This document shows, one piece after another, positions 46,543-57,505 of a stretch of DNA of 64,000 nucleotides. The notes under the pieces were generated by a model. The model was given only the letters and a program-made list of their open reading frames with translations, had not been told where the DNA came from and ran no database searches. The stretch comes from Phycomyces nitens. Taxonomy: Eukaryota > Mucoromycota > Mucoromycetes > Mucorales > Phycomycetaceae. Location of the stretch: contig JAHRBC010000006.1 in NCBI GenBank assembly GCA_022702545.1, positions 3,189,501 to 3,253,500 of the forward strand, given 5' to 3'. Position numbers and translations under genes: made by a program. Numbering within the stretch: the stretch's first letter is position 1; each line of letters begins with the position of its first letter.

Positions 46543-47236
46543 ATGCCCATCAAATCATATACAAAGGCCAACTTGACGTGCCGAGTCTTGGTCGAGAACA
46601 ATTCACTAGAGTATACGGTCAGATCAAAAGAGCAATTGTTTGGTGCTATTGATCTAGTCCTAGGACTGATTGGAGCATTAATGTCATGGGCAGCTGTAGG
46701 TCCTCAATGATCAAACTTGAACTATTAATCACTCGATCCAGCCATCTCTAATGCACACACATGTTCGATGGATTGGAGTAATGATGTTTATTTGGTTTTG
46801 GTGGAAATACAAGACGATTCATCATGGTAACAGGACATTATTGAGCATCTAGATTCTAAAGAATAATAATAATAATAATTAGAGAGTCTACTGGTAATGC
46901 GTGACATTGGAATCCAGGTCAAGACCGTCTATTGGGGTGGGAGTATTGTGTCTAGATTCATCAGTCGACGGGACATTGAGGACGTGGTGATCAATGAAGG
47001 AATCACTTTTTGGCAAATAAAGTCGTACATTGCAATCCTGGTCAAAGATCAGGAACCAATGGTGATTGCATTCCAAGTAAGATTATAAACATAAAAAAAA
47101 ACACACACACACACACACATCCTTATAACTTGTAACGCTCTCTTAGAATCTGCTTCCTTCACTAAGGCCGGTATTGCTGGATGTCTATCAAGGAACACGC
47201 TCAGTCTTGTTTCCAGCCCAACAATCACCTCTTTAA
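46543..47236 (+). CDS. PIGH: GPI-GlcNAc transferase subunit PIG-H (Gpi15)
   Basis: Four exons: 46543-46695, 46742-46826, 46883-47076 and 47147-47236, giving 173 residues, near the family size. It is a subunit of the ER complex that transfers GlcNAc to phosphatidylinositol, the first step of GPI-anchor synthesis. Two hydrophobic segments (FGAIDLVLGLIGALMSW, WIGVMMFIWFWW) form the membrane hairpin. The conserved cytosolic part follows: ESLLVMRDIGIQVKTVY, RFISRRDIEDVVINEGI, YIAILVKDQEPMVIAF and LRPVLLDVYQGTRSVLF. All junctions hold phase. The exon 2-3 junction directly rebuilds the ESLLVMRDIG motif. The gene converges on MEMO1 with only 31 bp between stop codons. Confidence 0.9.
47101..47119. 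repeat. (AC)n microsatellite inside the last PIG-H intron
   Basis: A pure AC run preceded by an A-run, lying within intron 3 of PIG-H. Confidence 0.9.
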
Positions 47237-47267
47237 TATCCATTTATTATGATTTTATAATTATATT

Positions 47268-48478
47268 TCAAAAGTACAAGTATGCACTTGCATAGCTCAC
47301 ACTACTATCTGCCAATGTCTTGCAAGGATTGCTCTGGGCATACTTTACAAACTTGATCTGTGGAGACAGTGTTTTGTTGAGGTGTGAGACAGCACCCATG
47401 AGGATACCAATTGGGTGCCGGCCACAGATTGTATTTTTAGTCTTTGCCAGATATGCTGAGAATTCATCGAGATCCAGAGACTCGATCAGTGCCATGGCTT
47501 GGTGATCAAGTTCGGAAATCGCAGTATGGATAGGAAGGTTTTCAGGACTGGGAGGACGATAGGTGTATCCAAAGCGACTTCCCCTACAAGCATGTATTAG
47601 TAATATATATATATATATATTTGGCTTGCAGTTTACCAGTGGCAGAAATCAGATGAGATGATAAAAAGGTTTGCGGGATCATTGAGATAGGGTGCAAAAA
47701 TCTCTCCATAGGCCTTTTCTTCTTGGACTTGGATAGAGCCAACAAGCACGGGTACAAGGGTAATCTCATTAAGTTTCCTAAATTGACTTGTTTGTAATCA
47801 TTGCTTGAGTGCTTTGGTCTTACTCTTGAAAGATCTTTGCAATAAAGGGCAAGTGCAGCTCGAGACTGTGCTCGTTTACATCGACCGAGGATGGCATCCA
47901 GGCAAACATCTTTGTCTCATACAATTCCTTGGAGACTAGGGATCATAGAGTCGGTTATGAATGCCTGAATCTGTAATCTTTACCTTGTGTATCCAAACAA
48001 AGGTCACCCAAGGGTGTTTCATAAGACTTGAACTTTGATAGAGCACATCCTTCGATATAGGTGTGGTGAGAAGGGCCCAGAAGAAATACCCGCTTACTAG
48101 ATTAATTAGGCATATTTAGACTTTTAGGCTCAAGACACTGTAGAGAATACTTGCATTGGAGCCGTATTCACACAGGCATAGGCATAGGCAGCTGTTGGAC
48201 CACTGTATGCATAGCCAGCATGTCTATAAAAAGTAGTGTAAGTATAAAAAGCCTTGTGAGCCGCCCTATGAGTGTATTTACGGGCCAATCAAGGCTCTAG
48301 CGCCTGGAATAGGCTTCTCGAGGTGCTTATAGGCATTCTGTAGATTCTTTTCGAGTTCTTGGTTTAGTTTTGCAGCTGCAAAACAAACAGCACACGTCAG
48401 TTGTGTTCTCAAGTGTCAAAAATAACCCTTACGTAAATTGGAGTACCATGTTCCCGCGTGGCTAGCAATGCGACTCAT
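47268..48478 (-). CDS. MEMO1: MEMO1-family protein
   Basis: Seven exons: 48478-48433, 48375-48282, 48223-48155, 48096-47984, 47935-47824, 47777-47637 and 47583-47268, giving 296 residues; the human protein has 297. The family is related to extradiol dioxygenases and in animals binds metal and acts in redox and motility signalling. The metal-site residues are kept: His48 (GPHAGYAYSG), His80/81 (GPSHHTY) and the late Cys (ICGRHPIG). NEHSLELHLPF and ISSDFCHWGSRFGY are other family signatures. Intron 3 has a GC donor (aat/gcaagt), required to keep phase. It is tail-to-tail with PIG-H. Confidence 0.95.
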
Positions 48479-48700
48479 TGTTGTAATGACCAAGTCCAAA
48501 AGAGATATAGAGGTTGAGAACACAGCCAAAAATGTACGCATATAAATATGTCTGTGGTATTGATTACGTATATCACGTGCGCATGAATTACAAATGCTTT
48601 AATTGTATGTATATATAAATAATATATAAAATATAATATATAGATATCATCGGTAGTTATATTAGCCGTAGCAAGCATTGGATCATTTACAGTCCATCTC

Positions 48701-51461
48701 TTAAATTCTAGCAAAGTCTACCGAGACCAACCCTTGGCCACGGATCAATAGCACTGCAGACTGGGGCAATCGCTGGCGAAGACTAGTGAATGCTGGGATC
48801 TGTTCCTTGGTCCATTCGTCATAAAAGCAGCTCAGTGTGACAGGCATGGACTGGTTAGCAGGGTAGTTTGCACCCCATGTCACAGGCGCCTTAAAGACAC
48901 CAGTGTAAGAAACCAATGATTTGATTTCGACGTCCTGGACAAGAATATCATTCACCCATGCCTCTGTAATGTTGGTGAGGTTCTCAGTGTCAAATAAAAC
49001 ACGACAATGCATGGTATTGTTTGCCGTGAATTCACCCTCAATTGTACAGCTTTCATCATCACACGTCGTTCCTGCAGTCCAGGCAAATTCATCAAGGTTC
49101 TTGGAATAGAGAGGAATATCAGTACTAGTATAGGTACATTTGGTCTGGTAGGTCAGATGGGGTGCACATTCAAGGCTGCCAAGTTCTTGTTCATCAAGGG
49201 TGTGTATAAGAGTGTCCTGTAGACCGACAGAAGAGATCAATTGGACAGTAGAAGTCGATTGGCTGGCATTATAGAATTGGTTAAAGACAAGCTTGTTTGG
49301 AGACCATTCGGCATTGAAAGGCTGGAGGGCAGAGCAGATTGTAAATAAAAACACCAAAAAGACTCCAAGAACAATTGCAGAAGAGTTTTTGTTTTCGGCA
49401 ACATGGATCCATGGCAAAAGGTGGATTACGAGCAGAATTATGGGCATTCCAACCAGTATATACACTAGGTAAAAGTGAGTTAACTGGTAAGCCTTATTGT
49501 TTGTCTTTTTGTATTTACCTGCTACTTCTGGAGTGCCATCTACAGTAGCGTGTCGCATAGTGTCCATGGTGAGGTACCAGTTCTCGATTAGAATGGTGGC
49601 TGGCACAAGGGTTTGGCACAAGAATACTCCTGGCAAGTGCCATACATTTCGGTGGGGGACAAAGTGATAGAATGCAAACGAGAGTGCCGAACTGGCCAAG
49701 AAAAAGATAAAGAAGTACAAAAAGCTCAGTTGGAATGATCCAACATAGACTGACAAGACAACAGAGATCCACCAGAGACCCAAAAGGCCTACTAATCCAG
49801 TATTAGGATTAGCCAGAGTGACCTTGAGAGGCTGGGATACGCGAGCGAGCAGGGCTTGGGACAGGACTAGACCGAGAATACATGCAACAAACATATAGAC
49901 AGCCACGAGGTAGATGTTTCCATATGTAACCTGATAAAGTGTTGCATGTTAGTATATCTCTCATTATATATATATATCATTAATTGATCTATAATTTTAA
50001 AAACCAATTACCAGAGGGTTTGCAGCCATCAACAGGGACACCGATAGGCCAAAGCATACCAAGATACCCGTCAGACCAACAACGGTGGCCAGGATACCCT
50101 GGAAGAGAATCTTGGAGTATAGAGAAAGGTGGGCAGCCGAGGAACGGTTGGTGTAGACTGCCCATCCAATAGCTGCAGCTGGAATACCAAATAATCCAAT
50201 AAAGTTGAGGACCTGGTAGGTGGTAAAGGTATAGACAAACAAAAAGCGGCCAAGGACATCAAAGTAGACCATTTGCTTGCCGTTCTCATGAGTCAAGCCA
50301 TTGTCTTTATCGATTCCACGCACAGTGTACAGTGCAATCTCTCCCATGTACTGGAGTGCCTCTGGAGTAGTATAGGCAATGCTATCTCGACTGGTATGGT
50401 AGTGGGATCGAGGATAATAGAATGCAATATCAACACCCGGTTTGCCGTTTTGTGTAAAGACTGTATAATCGGTATCACTGCATGTGTGTCAGAACACGTT
50501 CAATAGTCTGATTAGATATTTTACCTCTTCAAAAGCTTTGTTTTAAACATGTCATTTCCTAGCGGAGATGCATGTACAAAGGGTACCCCACTTGAGGCCA
50601 GATTCTGGAGAGCATACAAACTGGAGCTTCTAAAGATGATGGGTCTTCCACCAGCACCAGCGCCTTCGAGATTAATAAATGTCTTTACAGACGGGAACCA
50701 GGGATGTTTGATAAAGGATTTTGCACCCAGTAAGCCACCTTCCTCAAAGGCATTAAACAGAAAAATTATCGTGTTTTGAGGAGGGTGGTCAATAAAATAT
50801 CTGATTAATTCGAGTGTAACCGCAACACCGATTCCATTATCTGTTACACCTGGACTTGTGGGTACACTATCTAAAGAGAATGGTGTGTTTTTAATAGGCT
50901 ATTTGGATTTTTTTTGTTCTGATTACCATAATGTGCATTAATCAGCACAGCATCTTCCTTGTCCGATTGTCCTCGAATGCGCAAGAGGATGTTGCGAGAC
51001 TGGACAAACCAATGTTCGTCTAGGTGTCTATTGTCAGTTTTAAATATCCAGAATATCTAGTATTTACCTTTGGGTACAAAGTAGCTATCAGCGACAAAGA
51101 ACAGGGTATCGTTCACGACAACATCTACAGCTAGTCCGCGCGCGCGCCCCTGTTCCTGAAAGTCCAGGGCAAGAGACCCAATCCATTGATTGATACGGCC
51201 GATTTCATGGGAGTTCATTGAATGTGGTTCGGTGAATTCAGACAGATAGGTATCATAGGCATGCATTCCTGGAAACCCATCATTGGTCTTGGCGTCATTA
51301 TCGACAATGGCTGCTGGAAGGGTAGTTCGAATAGATTGAACAATATAGGCAAACAAGAAGAATCCAATGGACACAATTGAGTAGAGTTTGGCAGTTCTAT
51401 AGTGACCATTTGTGAGCTTCAATGGCCTAGCTAGCAGAGAGGTTCTCTCTGTATCGCTCAT
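48701..51461 (-). CDS. M28 zinc metallopeptidase, vacuolar membrane protease (Pff1-like)
   Basis: Six exons: 51461-51068, 51019-50927, 50870-50525, 50477-50012, 49930-49519 and 49464-48701, giving 824 residues. One N-terminal membrane segment (YSIVSIGFFLFAYIVQSI) precedes a luminal peptidase domain. It has the M28 zinc ligands and catalytic residues: NAHYDSVPTSPGVTDNGIG (His and Asp, across an intron), NAFEEGGLLGA (Glu pair), LEGAGAGG and RSHYHTSRD (late His). About eight membrane segments follow (for example LNFIGLFGIPAAAIGWAV and LSFLYFFIFFLASSALSF), then a C-terminal luminal domain. This is the arrangement of yeast Pff1 and animal ERMP1. The 54-nt intron 5 is in frame, so an 18-residue-longer isoform is possible. 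Confidence 0.93.
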
Positions 51462-51939
51462 TTCTGATTTATGCAGGCAATAACCAAAATAAAAATAAAA
51501 ATAAAAATAAAATAAAAAAGAGTATATAGCAGTAGTTGATCAAAAATATGGGTATTTTATATGCTCTTTTACGTTCCGACAACAGCTGTGAAATGTAGCT
51601 GCTTTAGTGGGAATACCAAGACGGACATTGATGCTTTAAAGCCATTGATGTTCATCAAACTATCAATTGTAAATCTTCAAAACCAGTCTTGACTAGTCCC
51701 ATTGTTAATCACTCTTTAGTTTATCAGTGCAAAAAATAATAAGGCTTTTGTATATATCTGTATGTATATATAAATATATAAATATAAAGTACATGCCTAA
51801 GGATATATAGGAGAGGCTTAGTAGCAAAAAAGTCACACGAATGTTCTCATAAACGTAAAGTAATCGTCAACCTGTTCTGACAAGACCATATCATATCATA
51901 CCGTACGATACCATATCATAACCCTTTGCATCACAAGCC
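51462..51939. other. Divergent promoter region between the M28 protease and MGM101
   Basis: 478 bp between two outward-facing starts, with A-rich repeats near 51489-51520 (aaaat units) and a TA-rich stretch near 51760-51790. No specific site identified. Confidence 0.5.
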
Positions 51940-53144
51940 ATGTTTTGTCTCGTGAGGTCCTCTGCCCTGAAGCAGAACAATCTCTTTGTTCGCAGCATGC
52001 CTGCAAGTATATTCAAAAGTTAATGTTCAGGTTGATTGACATTCATTCTAGTCCTTCACTCGCTCAGTCACTACCACAAGGACTCTCAAGGTCAACAAGG
52101 CCACCGACACTCAACCCTCGACTGTCCGAATTGAAAAGTACAAGACCGATAAACCACGCACACCTTACACACGAACTGCCGCGGCCTCTCCTGTCATTGA
52201 GAGCGATGTGGTTGAGAGTAGCAATGTGACTTTTGCTGTACAGGCTGGGTCCACAGACTACTTTCCAAAGTCTGTCCAGTTTGATCGTCCCTTGGATGAA
52301 TTTGATGATTCTGAATCGCGTAATTGGTCAACATCTTTTCATGGCCTTTCAACTCAGCCCTTCCCCCCTGAGATTTCTAATGTGCTGATGCAGGCAGTCA
52401 ATGAGAACGATATTGAAGTAAAGCCAGGTAAATGATAGGACACGGGATATTTGACCGGGAAATCGGTATATTTCCTGCTGGCCAGAGACGTGAGTCACTT
52501 AATTTTAAATGGTGTCTAGACGGCATGATTTACCTTCCAGAGATCAAGTATCGCCGTATTCTTAATATTGCATTTGGACCTGGAGGTAAATAATAAGTAA
52601 CATGTAAAGATGACTGAGCGAGAATTGTAGGCTGGGGTCTGGCTCCTCGCGGTGAACATTCAATCTCGCCAAGAAATGTGTCTCGTGAATATGCTCTTGT
52701 ATGCCATGGAAGGTAAAGGATAAAGAAGACAATGGGCAGATTGTTGAATTGTTGAATTGGTGTGTACAGATTTGTGTCTCAGGCAAGAGGCGAGCAAGAC
52801 TACTTTGATGTCTCTGGGCTGCCGACTGCATCCGAGGGGTGCAAGAGCAATGCCCTGATGAGATGCTGCAAAGATTTGGGTATCGCATCTGAGCTCTGGT
52901 AAGGAAGGAACCTGTGCTTTTGGGATGATTCTGAGTGTATATATATTATAGGGACCCTGCATTTATCCGCAAGTTTAAAAAGAAGCATTGTGTTGAAGTC
53001 TGGGCCGAGCACCAAGTAACCAAGAGAAAGAAGAAGCTCTGGAGGAAAAAGGACGAGTCTATTGGTAAGACTATCTCTGACTGGTCATGAAGCTTATATA
53101 CACAATATATAGATTATCCTTTCAAGGAGACCTCGATGGCTTAA
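51940..53144 (+). CDS. MGM101: Mitochondrial genome maintenance protein Mgm101
   Basis: Seven exons: 51940-52002, 52052-52427, 52520-52585, 52631-52712, 52770-52898, 52952-53064 and 53113-53144, giving 286 residues. Mgm101 is a Rad52-like single-strand annealing protein needed to maintain and repair mitochondrial DNA. The start [20 protein letters not shown], continued by [13 protein letters not shown], is a typical mitochondrial presequence. The conserved core is complete: [76 protein letters not shown] and [16 protein letters not shown]. Intron 1 uses a GC donor (cct/gcaagt), the only junction that keeps phase with exon 2. Confidence 0.95.
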
Positions 53145-53248
53145 TATCATCGTATGGATATAAAATGTCAATGTTACTTTAGGAATCCTGGTTCAAAAGG
53201 GACAGGGTCCATATGAGTGTATCGCACGTGTTTCTCATTTTCATAGCT

Positions 53249-53270
53249 TGTGTGTGTGTGTGTGTGTGTG
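53249..53270. repeat. (TG)n microsatellite
   Basis: Eleven TG units shortly after MGM101 and before the small ORF. Confidence 0.95.
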
Positions 53271-53325
53271 TTTGATCATTCGGCTTCGACGGTGACAAGC
53301 AACTTAAATTGGCAGCCACAAATTG

Positions 53326-53333
53326 TATAAATA
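53326..53333 (+). promoter_or_regulatory. Candidate TATA box upstream of the small ORF
   Basis: tataaata about 94 bp before the ATG at 53427, followed by a pyrimidine-rich leader. Confidence 0.4.
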
Positions 53334-53426
53334 AAGGGACCCACACACACTGAAATTCATATTTTTTTTTTCTAAAAAAAAAGTCTTGTATTCCACTGCT
53401 TTCTTCCAAACATTTTCTTTACATAA

Positions 53427-53606
53427 ATGGCCGTTCAAATAATCATCCTATTCTTCGTCTTCCTTAAAGCCGTTACCTATATTGCAGTCCCTCAAGGAGA
53501 AGAAGAAGAAGAAGAAGACGAAAAGCATCTCGAGCCATATTACGAACCCACCACACTAGAACCCGACTGGTCTCTGAGGGTCTACATATCCGCCCTCTCA
53601 ACCTAG
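53427..53606 (+). CDS. Small membrane or secreted acidic peptide, hypothetical
   Basis: A 59-residue open frame with a hydrophobic N-terminus (MAVQIIILFFVFLKAVTYIAV) that looks like a signal peptide or single membrane anchor. A run of acidic residues (EEEEEEDE) and a Tyr-, Pro- and Trp-containing tail follow. A TATA-like box and a CT-rich leader upstream, and an AATAAATAAA stretch just downstream, are consistent with a short gene. No homologue is known to me; the acidic run is encoded by a gaa repeat and could be chance. Confidence 0.42.
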   Translation: MAVQIIILFFVFLKAVTYIAVPQGEEEEEEDEKHLEPYYEPTTLEPDWSLRVYISALST

Positions 53607-54885
53607 CCATCTTTCACACAGACAAATCGAACCTTCAAGGGTCCTGTATATAAGCATAACTATCATTATATTCAAACAAATAAATAAATATCTACACAAT
53701 GAACACACCGATTCTTCATATTCATTAAATCTCCTGTCGTCTTCCCCGCATCACATTGAGCAAGAAAGAGATGATCATTATGGTCACACAAAGTACCATT
53801 AGTCTCCTTTCCAGAGCTGCTGTAATGCAATGCCTGGGGGATCTGTAGATTAAAGCGGTCTGGTTTAATGGTGATAATAAAAGAGAAACCCCAAAGAGGG
53901 GGTGGAACTATATTTACTGTGTTTCCGCCATATCAATTGGTCACTTTTTTGAAGAACCTTGACAAAACATTTACAAGAAAGATTCGTATATGGTGGCATT
54001 TTTGCTTTATTTCATCATAATAACCTTTGTACACCAAACAATAAGTAAATAAGTAAAATGGAATATTCAATCGATGCAGTCTGAGCTGTCAAATATTATA
54101 CCGAACAAGTACAAAATTAAACGATCACTGTAGTGTATATTAAACCCATCTAATCGCGCCTTTCTTCTTTTGAAAATATGGCAGATGTAAATAATCAGAT
54201 CATGTGCTTATTAAAGTAAATGGCTCTTGGTACCTTTACCCCACCAAATGCATACTAGTTTGGATCCAGAAAGGAATAGGTTTTGAAATCCATATTATAT
54301 ATCTTTCTTGTAATGGCCGTGTGAGCACATACTGCATGAATACAATTAAGAAAAAAAAACAAGAACAATGATTGTAACCAAAAACAAAAAAGGTATATTA
54401 AAATAGACACTTGACGATGGGGGGGGGACCATAAAGACATTTATGAAAAATACATAAAAAACTGCACGAATATCTTTCTTGATATTTTGGAAATCCTTGA
54501 TTTTTATAATGATATTTACGGACAAATAGCCATTTTTAGGCTTCTTGCCGTTCATGTATCTCTTATTCAGCCAGGTGACACTAGAGATAAACTGAAATTA
54601 AAGGCGTGGTAAATATGTATGGTAAATGATCACAGTTCTATACAACTCTTTTTAATAAAATCGCCGTCAAATCGATAGGCCAACCTAGAGCTATTGCCAG
54701 AATATCGCCTTTATTTCCTTGCCCTTACCCCCTTGATCTCCTTTTTATTATTATTATATATATATTTATATATATATATTTTAATGTAATCTATAGTATC
54801 GTACGACAGAGTACAAGGGGATCATGTACATCATCGAACAAAATACTTAATATCACATTTCCCGATTCTACCCAAATCAACCGAC
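53607..54885. other. Intergenic, nothing recognised
   Basis: AT-rich with a G-run at 54420-54427 and a TA-rich stretch near 54755-54780. The open frames here are short and without motifs. Confidence 0.45.
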
Positions 54886-55128
54886 CTACATATTAATGAA
54901 TTGAGCAAAAGTCTTGCACAGACAAGAGGGGTAGCTTTGTATTTTCTCCGGAACCTGCGGGCCATCTCCTTTGTGATGATTATTAGAGTTGATATATACC
55001 CGCTTTACTGTATTCATTGTATCTCCTATTGACCATGTGTTGTTCTCATTTGCAGGCCTTAAGGGCATCCCAAGTGGAATGGCAGAAAACACAGCAGACT
55101 TGTGCTCAGCATAATTGTCTATACACAA
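54886..55128 (-). pseudogene. Coding-like open frame of unknown family, piece 1
   Basis: An 80-codon frame with protein-like composition (AVFSAIPLGMPLRPANENN, YPSCLCKTFAQFINM). It could be a last exon, since gtgtatag precedes its coding-like part, but no upstream exon joins it convincingly. It may belong with the remnant at 55417-55605. Confidence 0.3.
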
Positions 55129-55416
55129 TCGTCTTTCAATAGGGCTCTGGAGAACTATAGTTTATTGATGAGCCTATATATTTCCAATATAACATTGAAC
55201 CACCTAGTCAAGGCACTAGAATGCTTCTGTTTTGTCTTGTAGGATGTAGCATCTCTGTATTAAAAAAAGAAAGAGAGAGAAGAAGCTCTCTCTAGGGGGC
55301 TTGTTTTACACCAAAAAATAATAATAAACTATTTTTCATACTCTCGAGATCATGAGCTTATTTTTTTTAAAAAAAAACGAGATTGATGCAAGAGATACAT
55401 GGACTTTCTTGGACCT

Positions 55417-55605
55417 TTAGGATCTATAGAGCATATCTTGAGCTCTGGTCATGAAACCGTTACACTGATTGTGATTTCTTTTTTCTTTTTGGTTGACAAG
55501 GTGCACAAAGGCGTTTCTGTACCCTGAAACAAATGATTTATTACTGGTCTTGAAGACAAGTCGATGTTTATCAAAACAAATGGCAATTCGGGAAGATATA
55601 TCTGT
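55417..55605 (-). pseudogene. Coding-like open frame of unknown family, piece 2
   Basis: A stretch of about 62 codons without ATG, containing CFDKHRLVFKTSNKSFVSGY and NAFVHLVNQKEKRN and ending AQDMLYRS-stop. Composition is strongly protein-like for this AT-rich region. A decayed transposon or gene fragment is the likeliest source. The family is not recognised. Confidence 0.35.
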
Positions 55606-56280
55606 CCCACATTTTAAGCTTTATGTATCCTAGTGATGTACAAATAGATCTCTAGTCTCTCTCTCTTTATCAGTTAACGAGTGGTACGTGCTCTTTTAAT
55701 ACCATTAATCTATGCATATTAGTGATAATGATAATTATCAAAAGATGCTAGCCATCTTGATATACAATTATTATTATTTGAAAAAAATTCAATTGTATTA
55801 GAGATGAACCAGAGACACTGGCAAGCAAATAAAGATGTGCATTCTACAATCTAAATCATAAACCTTGACGTCTTACAAATACCAAACAAAAGACGTTTAG
55901 AGTCCTGGCTTGGAATCAATAGATAATGAAGCAATAAGAAATTTAGCTTCTTCTGGTACACTAAAAAAAAAGAATCAAAATATACGGATTGATGAATTAT
56001 TGGGGGGAGGATAGAAATGCACGGCCTCTAGTGATCATTTTCTATTTGGCTGCAGTGCCTGGATCATAAAAAGTGCTGCGGATTATTGTACAAGCATTCA
56101 AATGGTTTTATCTTGTGTATTTGATAGATATTTATACATGGAATAATATGATAAAAAGGATAATAAATATTATATATAAAATATAAAGATTGGCTGGCAC
56201 CCCTCAAGAAAACCGTGTTACTCGGCTTCTTTGTACATTTGAAAATACATAAGAATAAAGAGACCCATAAATTACCAGCT
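55606..56280. other. Intergenic, 3' flank of the serine protease
   Basis: AT-rich with no open frame of interest. It should contain the polyadenylation site of the protease gene, which ends at 56281. Confidence 0.45.
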
Positions 56281-57505
56281 CTACAAAAAGTAAATAATCA
56301 ACACGAACAAAACCCCCGTTTTCCACAAGATCCAGTCTGTACCAGCAGCTACTCTTGAAGAGCCATTCGAGGCACCATTGGGGAAGTCCTGTTGGATTAA
56401 TCCCATCCAGGCCACATCCTGGGAATCCCTAGAAGTGTCAAATTTATTGGCAATTCCAATCTCCCAGGCATCATCAACGTCGTCTTCAGACTCGGGTGTG
56501 TCTGGAAATTCACGAATAGGACATCCTTTTCGACGGCAAATGGGAAAAATACGTCGCCGGGGCTCATCAAATGGATCAATCAGCTTTGACTGGGGTATGC
56601 CCGTACTATTGGAAATCCAGTCTAGCATGTTGGATATATTGGTAAAACTTTCTGTGATTGTTACATTCTTGGATTGTTTCGTGAGTGGGATAGGACATGT
56701 TGGGTGGTCTTTGTCTGGATCATGAACTCCAAATATTCTAGCCAGTGGTCCGAGCACAAATGGCATCAAGACAGAAGGCGAATTGTCCTTTGAGACAGGC
56801 ATATAGACCACAAGAGGTCCTCCAGAATCACCATGACAGGCTATAAAATTATCGTCAGACGATTTTGCTTCAATCATGTCTTTTGTTTTTGCTTTGAATT
56901 GAGTGATTTCGAGGCGAAGTTGTTTTAGTTCAAGTGATTCTGGTCGATTGTTCCCAACATATCCATATCCCATTAGAGTAGCTAATAAAACCATGTAAGA
57001 ATTTTTTTAAAAAAAAAATTGTCTATAAAGCTACTTTACCCTTTTTATTATCGAGATTCATCGTGGGTGACCAGAGAGCAATTCGATCTACTTTTGTGGA
57101 TGGTATTAATGGCTTTGCTAGCCAGACAAGAGCTGTATCGTAGTGCATATCTGCCTCGTCTTTAGGGTTGGGCTGGTACGAGGGATGGACTTTCCAATCT
57201 GATATTGTGGTGATCTTTTGATGCTTGCGATCCTTGTGCCCATAGCCAACAAAGTATGGGTTAGGACGGTCTGAAAAGGTAGACGGATGGGGTGAATCGG
57301 CTACACAGTGTGCGGCTGTGAGGACAATTGGTGGATCGAATGAGATGATCATTCCACCGCATATATGTGGGTTTCCTAGCATTACATAAAATGGAAACAA
57401 CTGGGAACTCTGAACAGAGGTACCGTTTTGAATAGCCAAAACATTTACAAAGCCTATCAAACAGGTTAAAAGGGCTATGCTAATGCCTTTTGATAGCTCT
57501 TTCAT
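56281..57505 (-). CDS. Trypsin-like serine protease (S1), secreted, possibly GPI-anchored
   Basis: Two exons, 57505-57040 and 56981-56281, giving 388 residues. The signal peptide is about 1-24 (KGISIALLTCLIGFVNVLA). The catalytic triad is complete: His66 (VLTAAHC), Asp123 (HYDTALVWL) and Ser208 (ACHGDSGGP). The C-terminal part beyond the S1 fold contains potential N-glycosylation sites (NVT, NIS, NST) and an acidic linker. The chain ends with small residues (GASNGSSRVAAG) and a hydrophobic tail (ILWKTGVLFVLIIYFL), which fits either a GPI signal or a membrane anchor. I start at 57505 because the signal peptide follows directly; the frame stays open further upstream. Substrate unknown. Confidence 0.9.

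Noticed and set aside
46888..47243. Minus-strand frames that look like a small gene (MDIKEVIVGLETRLS start)
   Set aside because: The plus strand encodes PIG-H exons 3 and 4 with clear family motifs; these are shadows.
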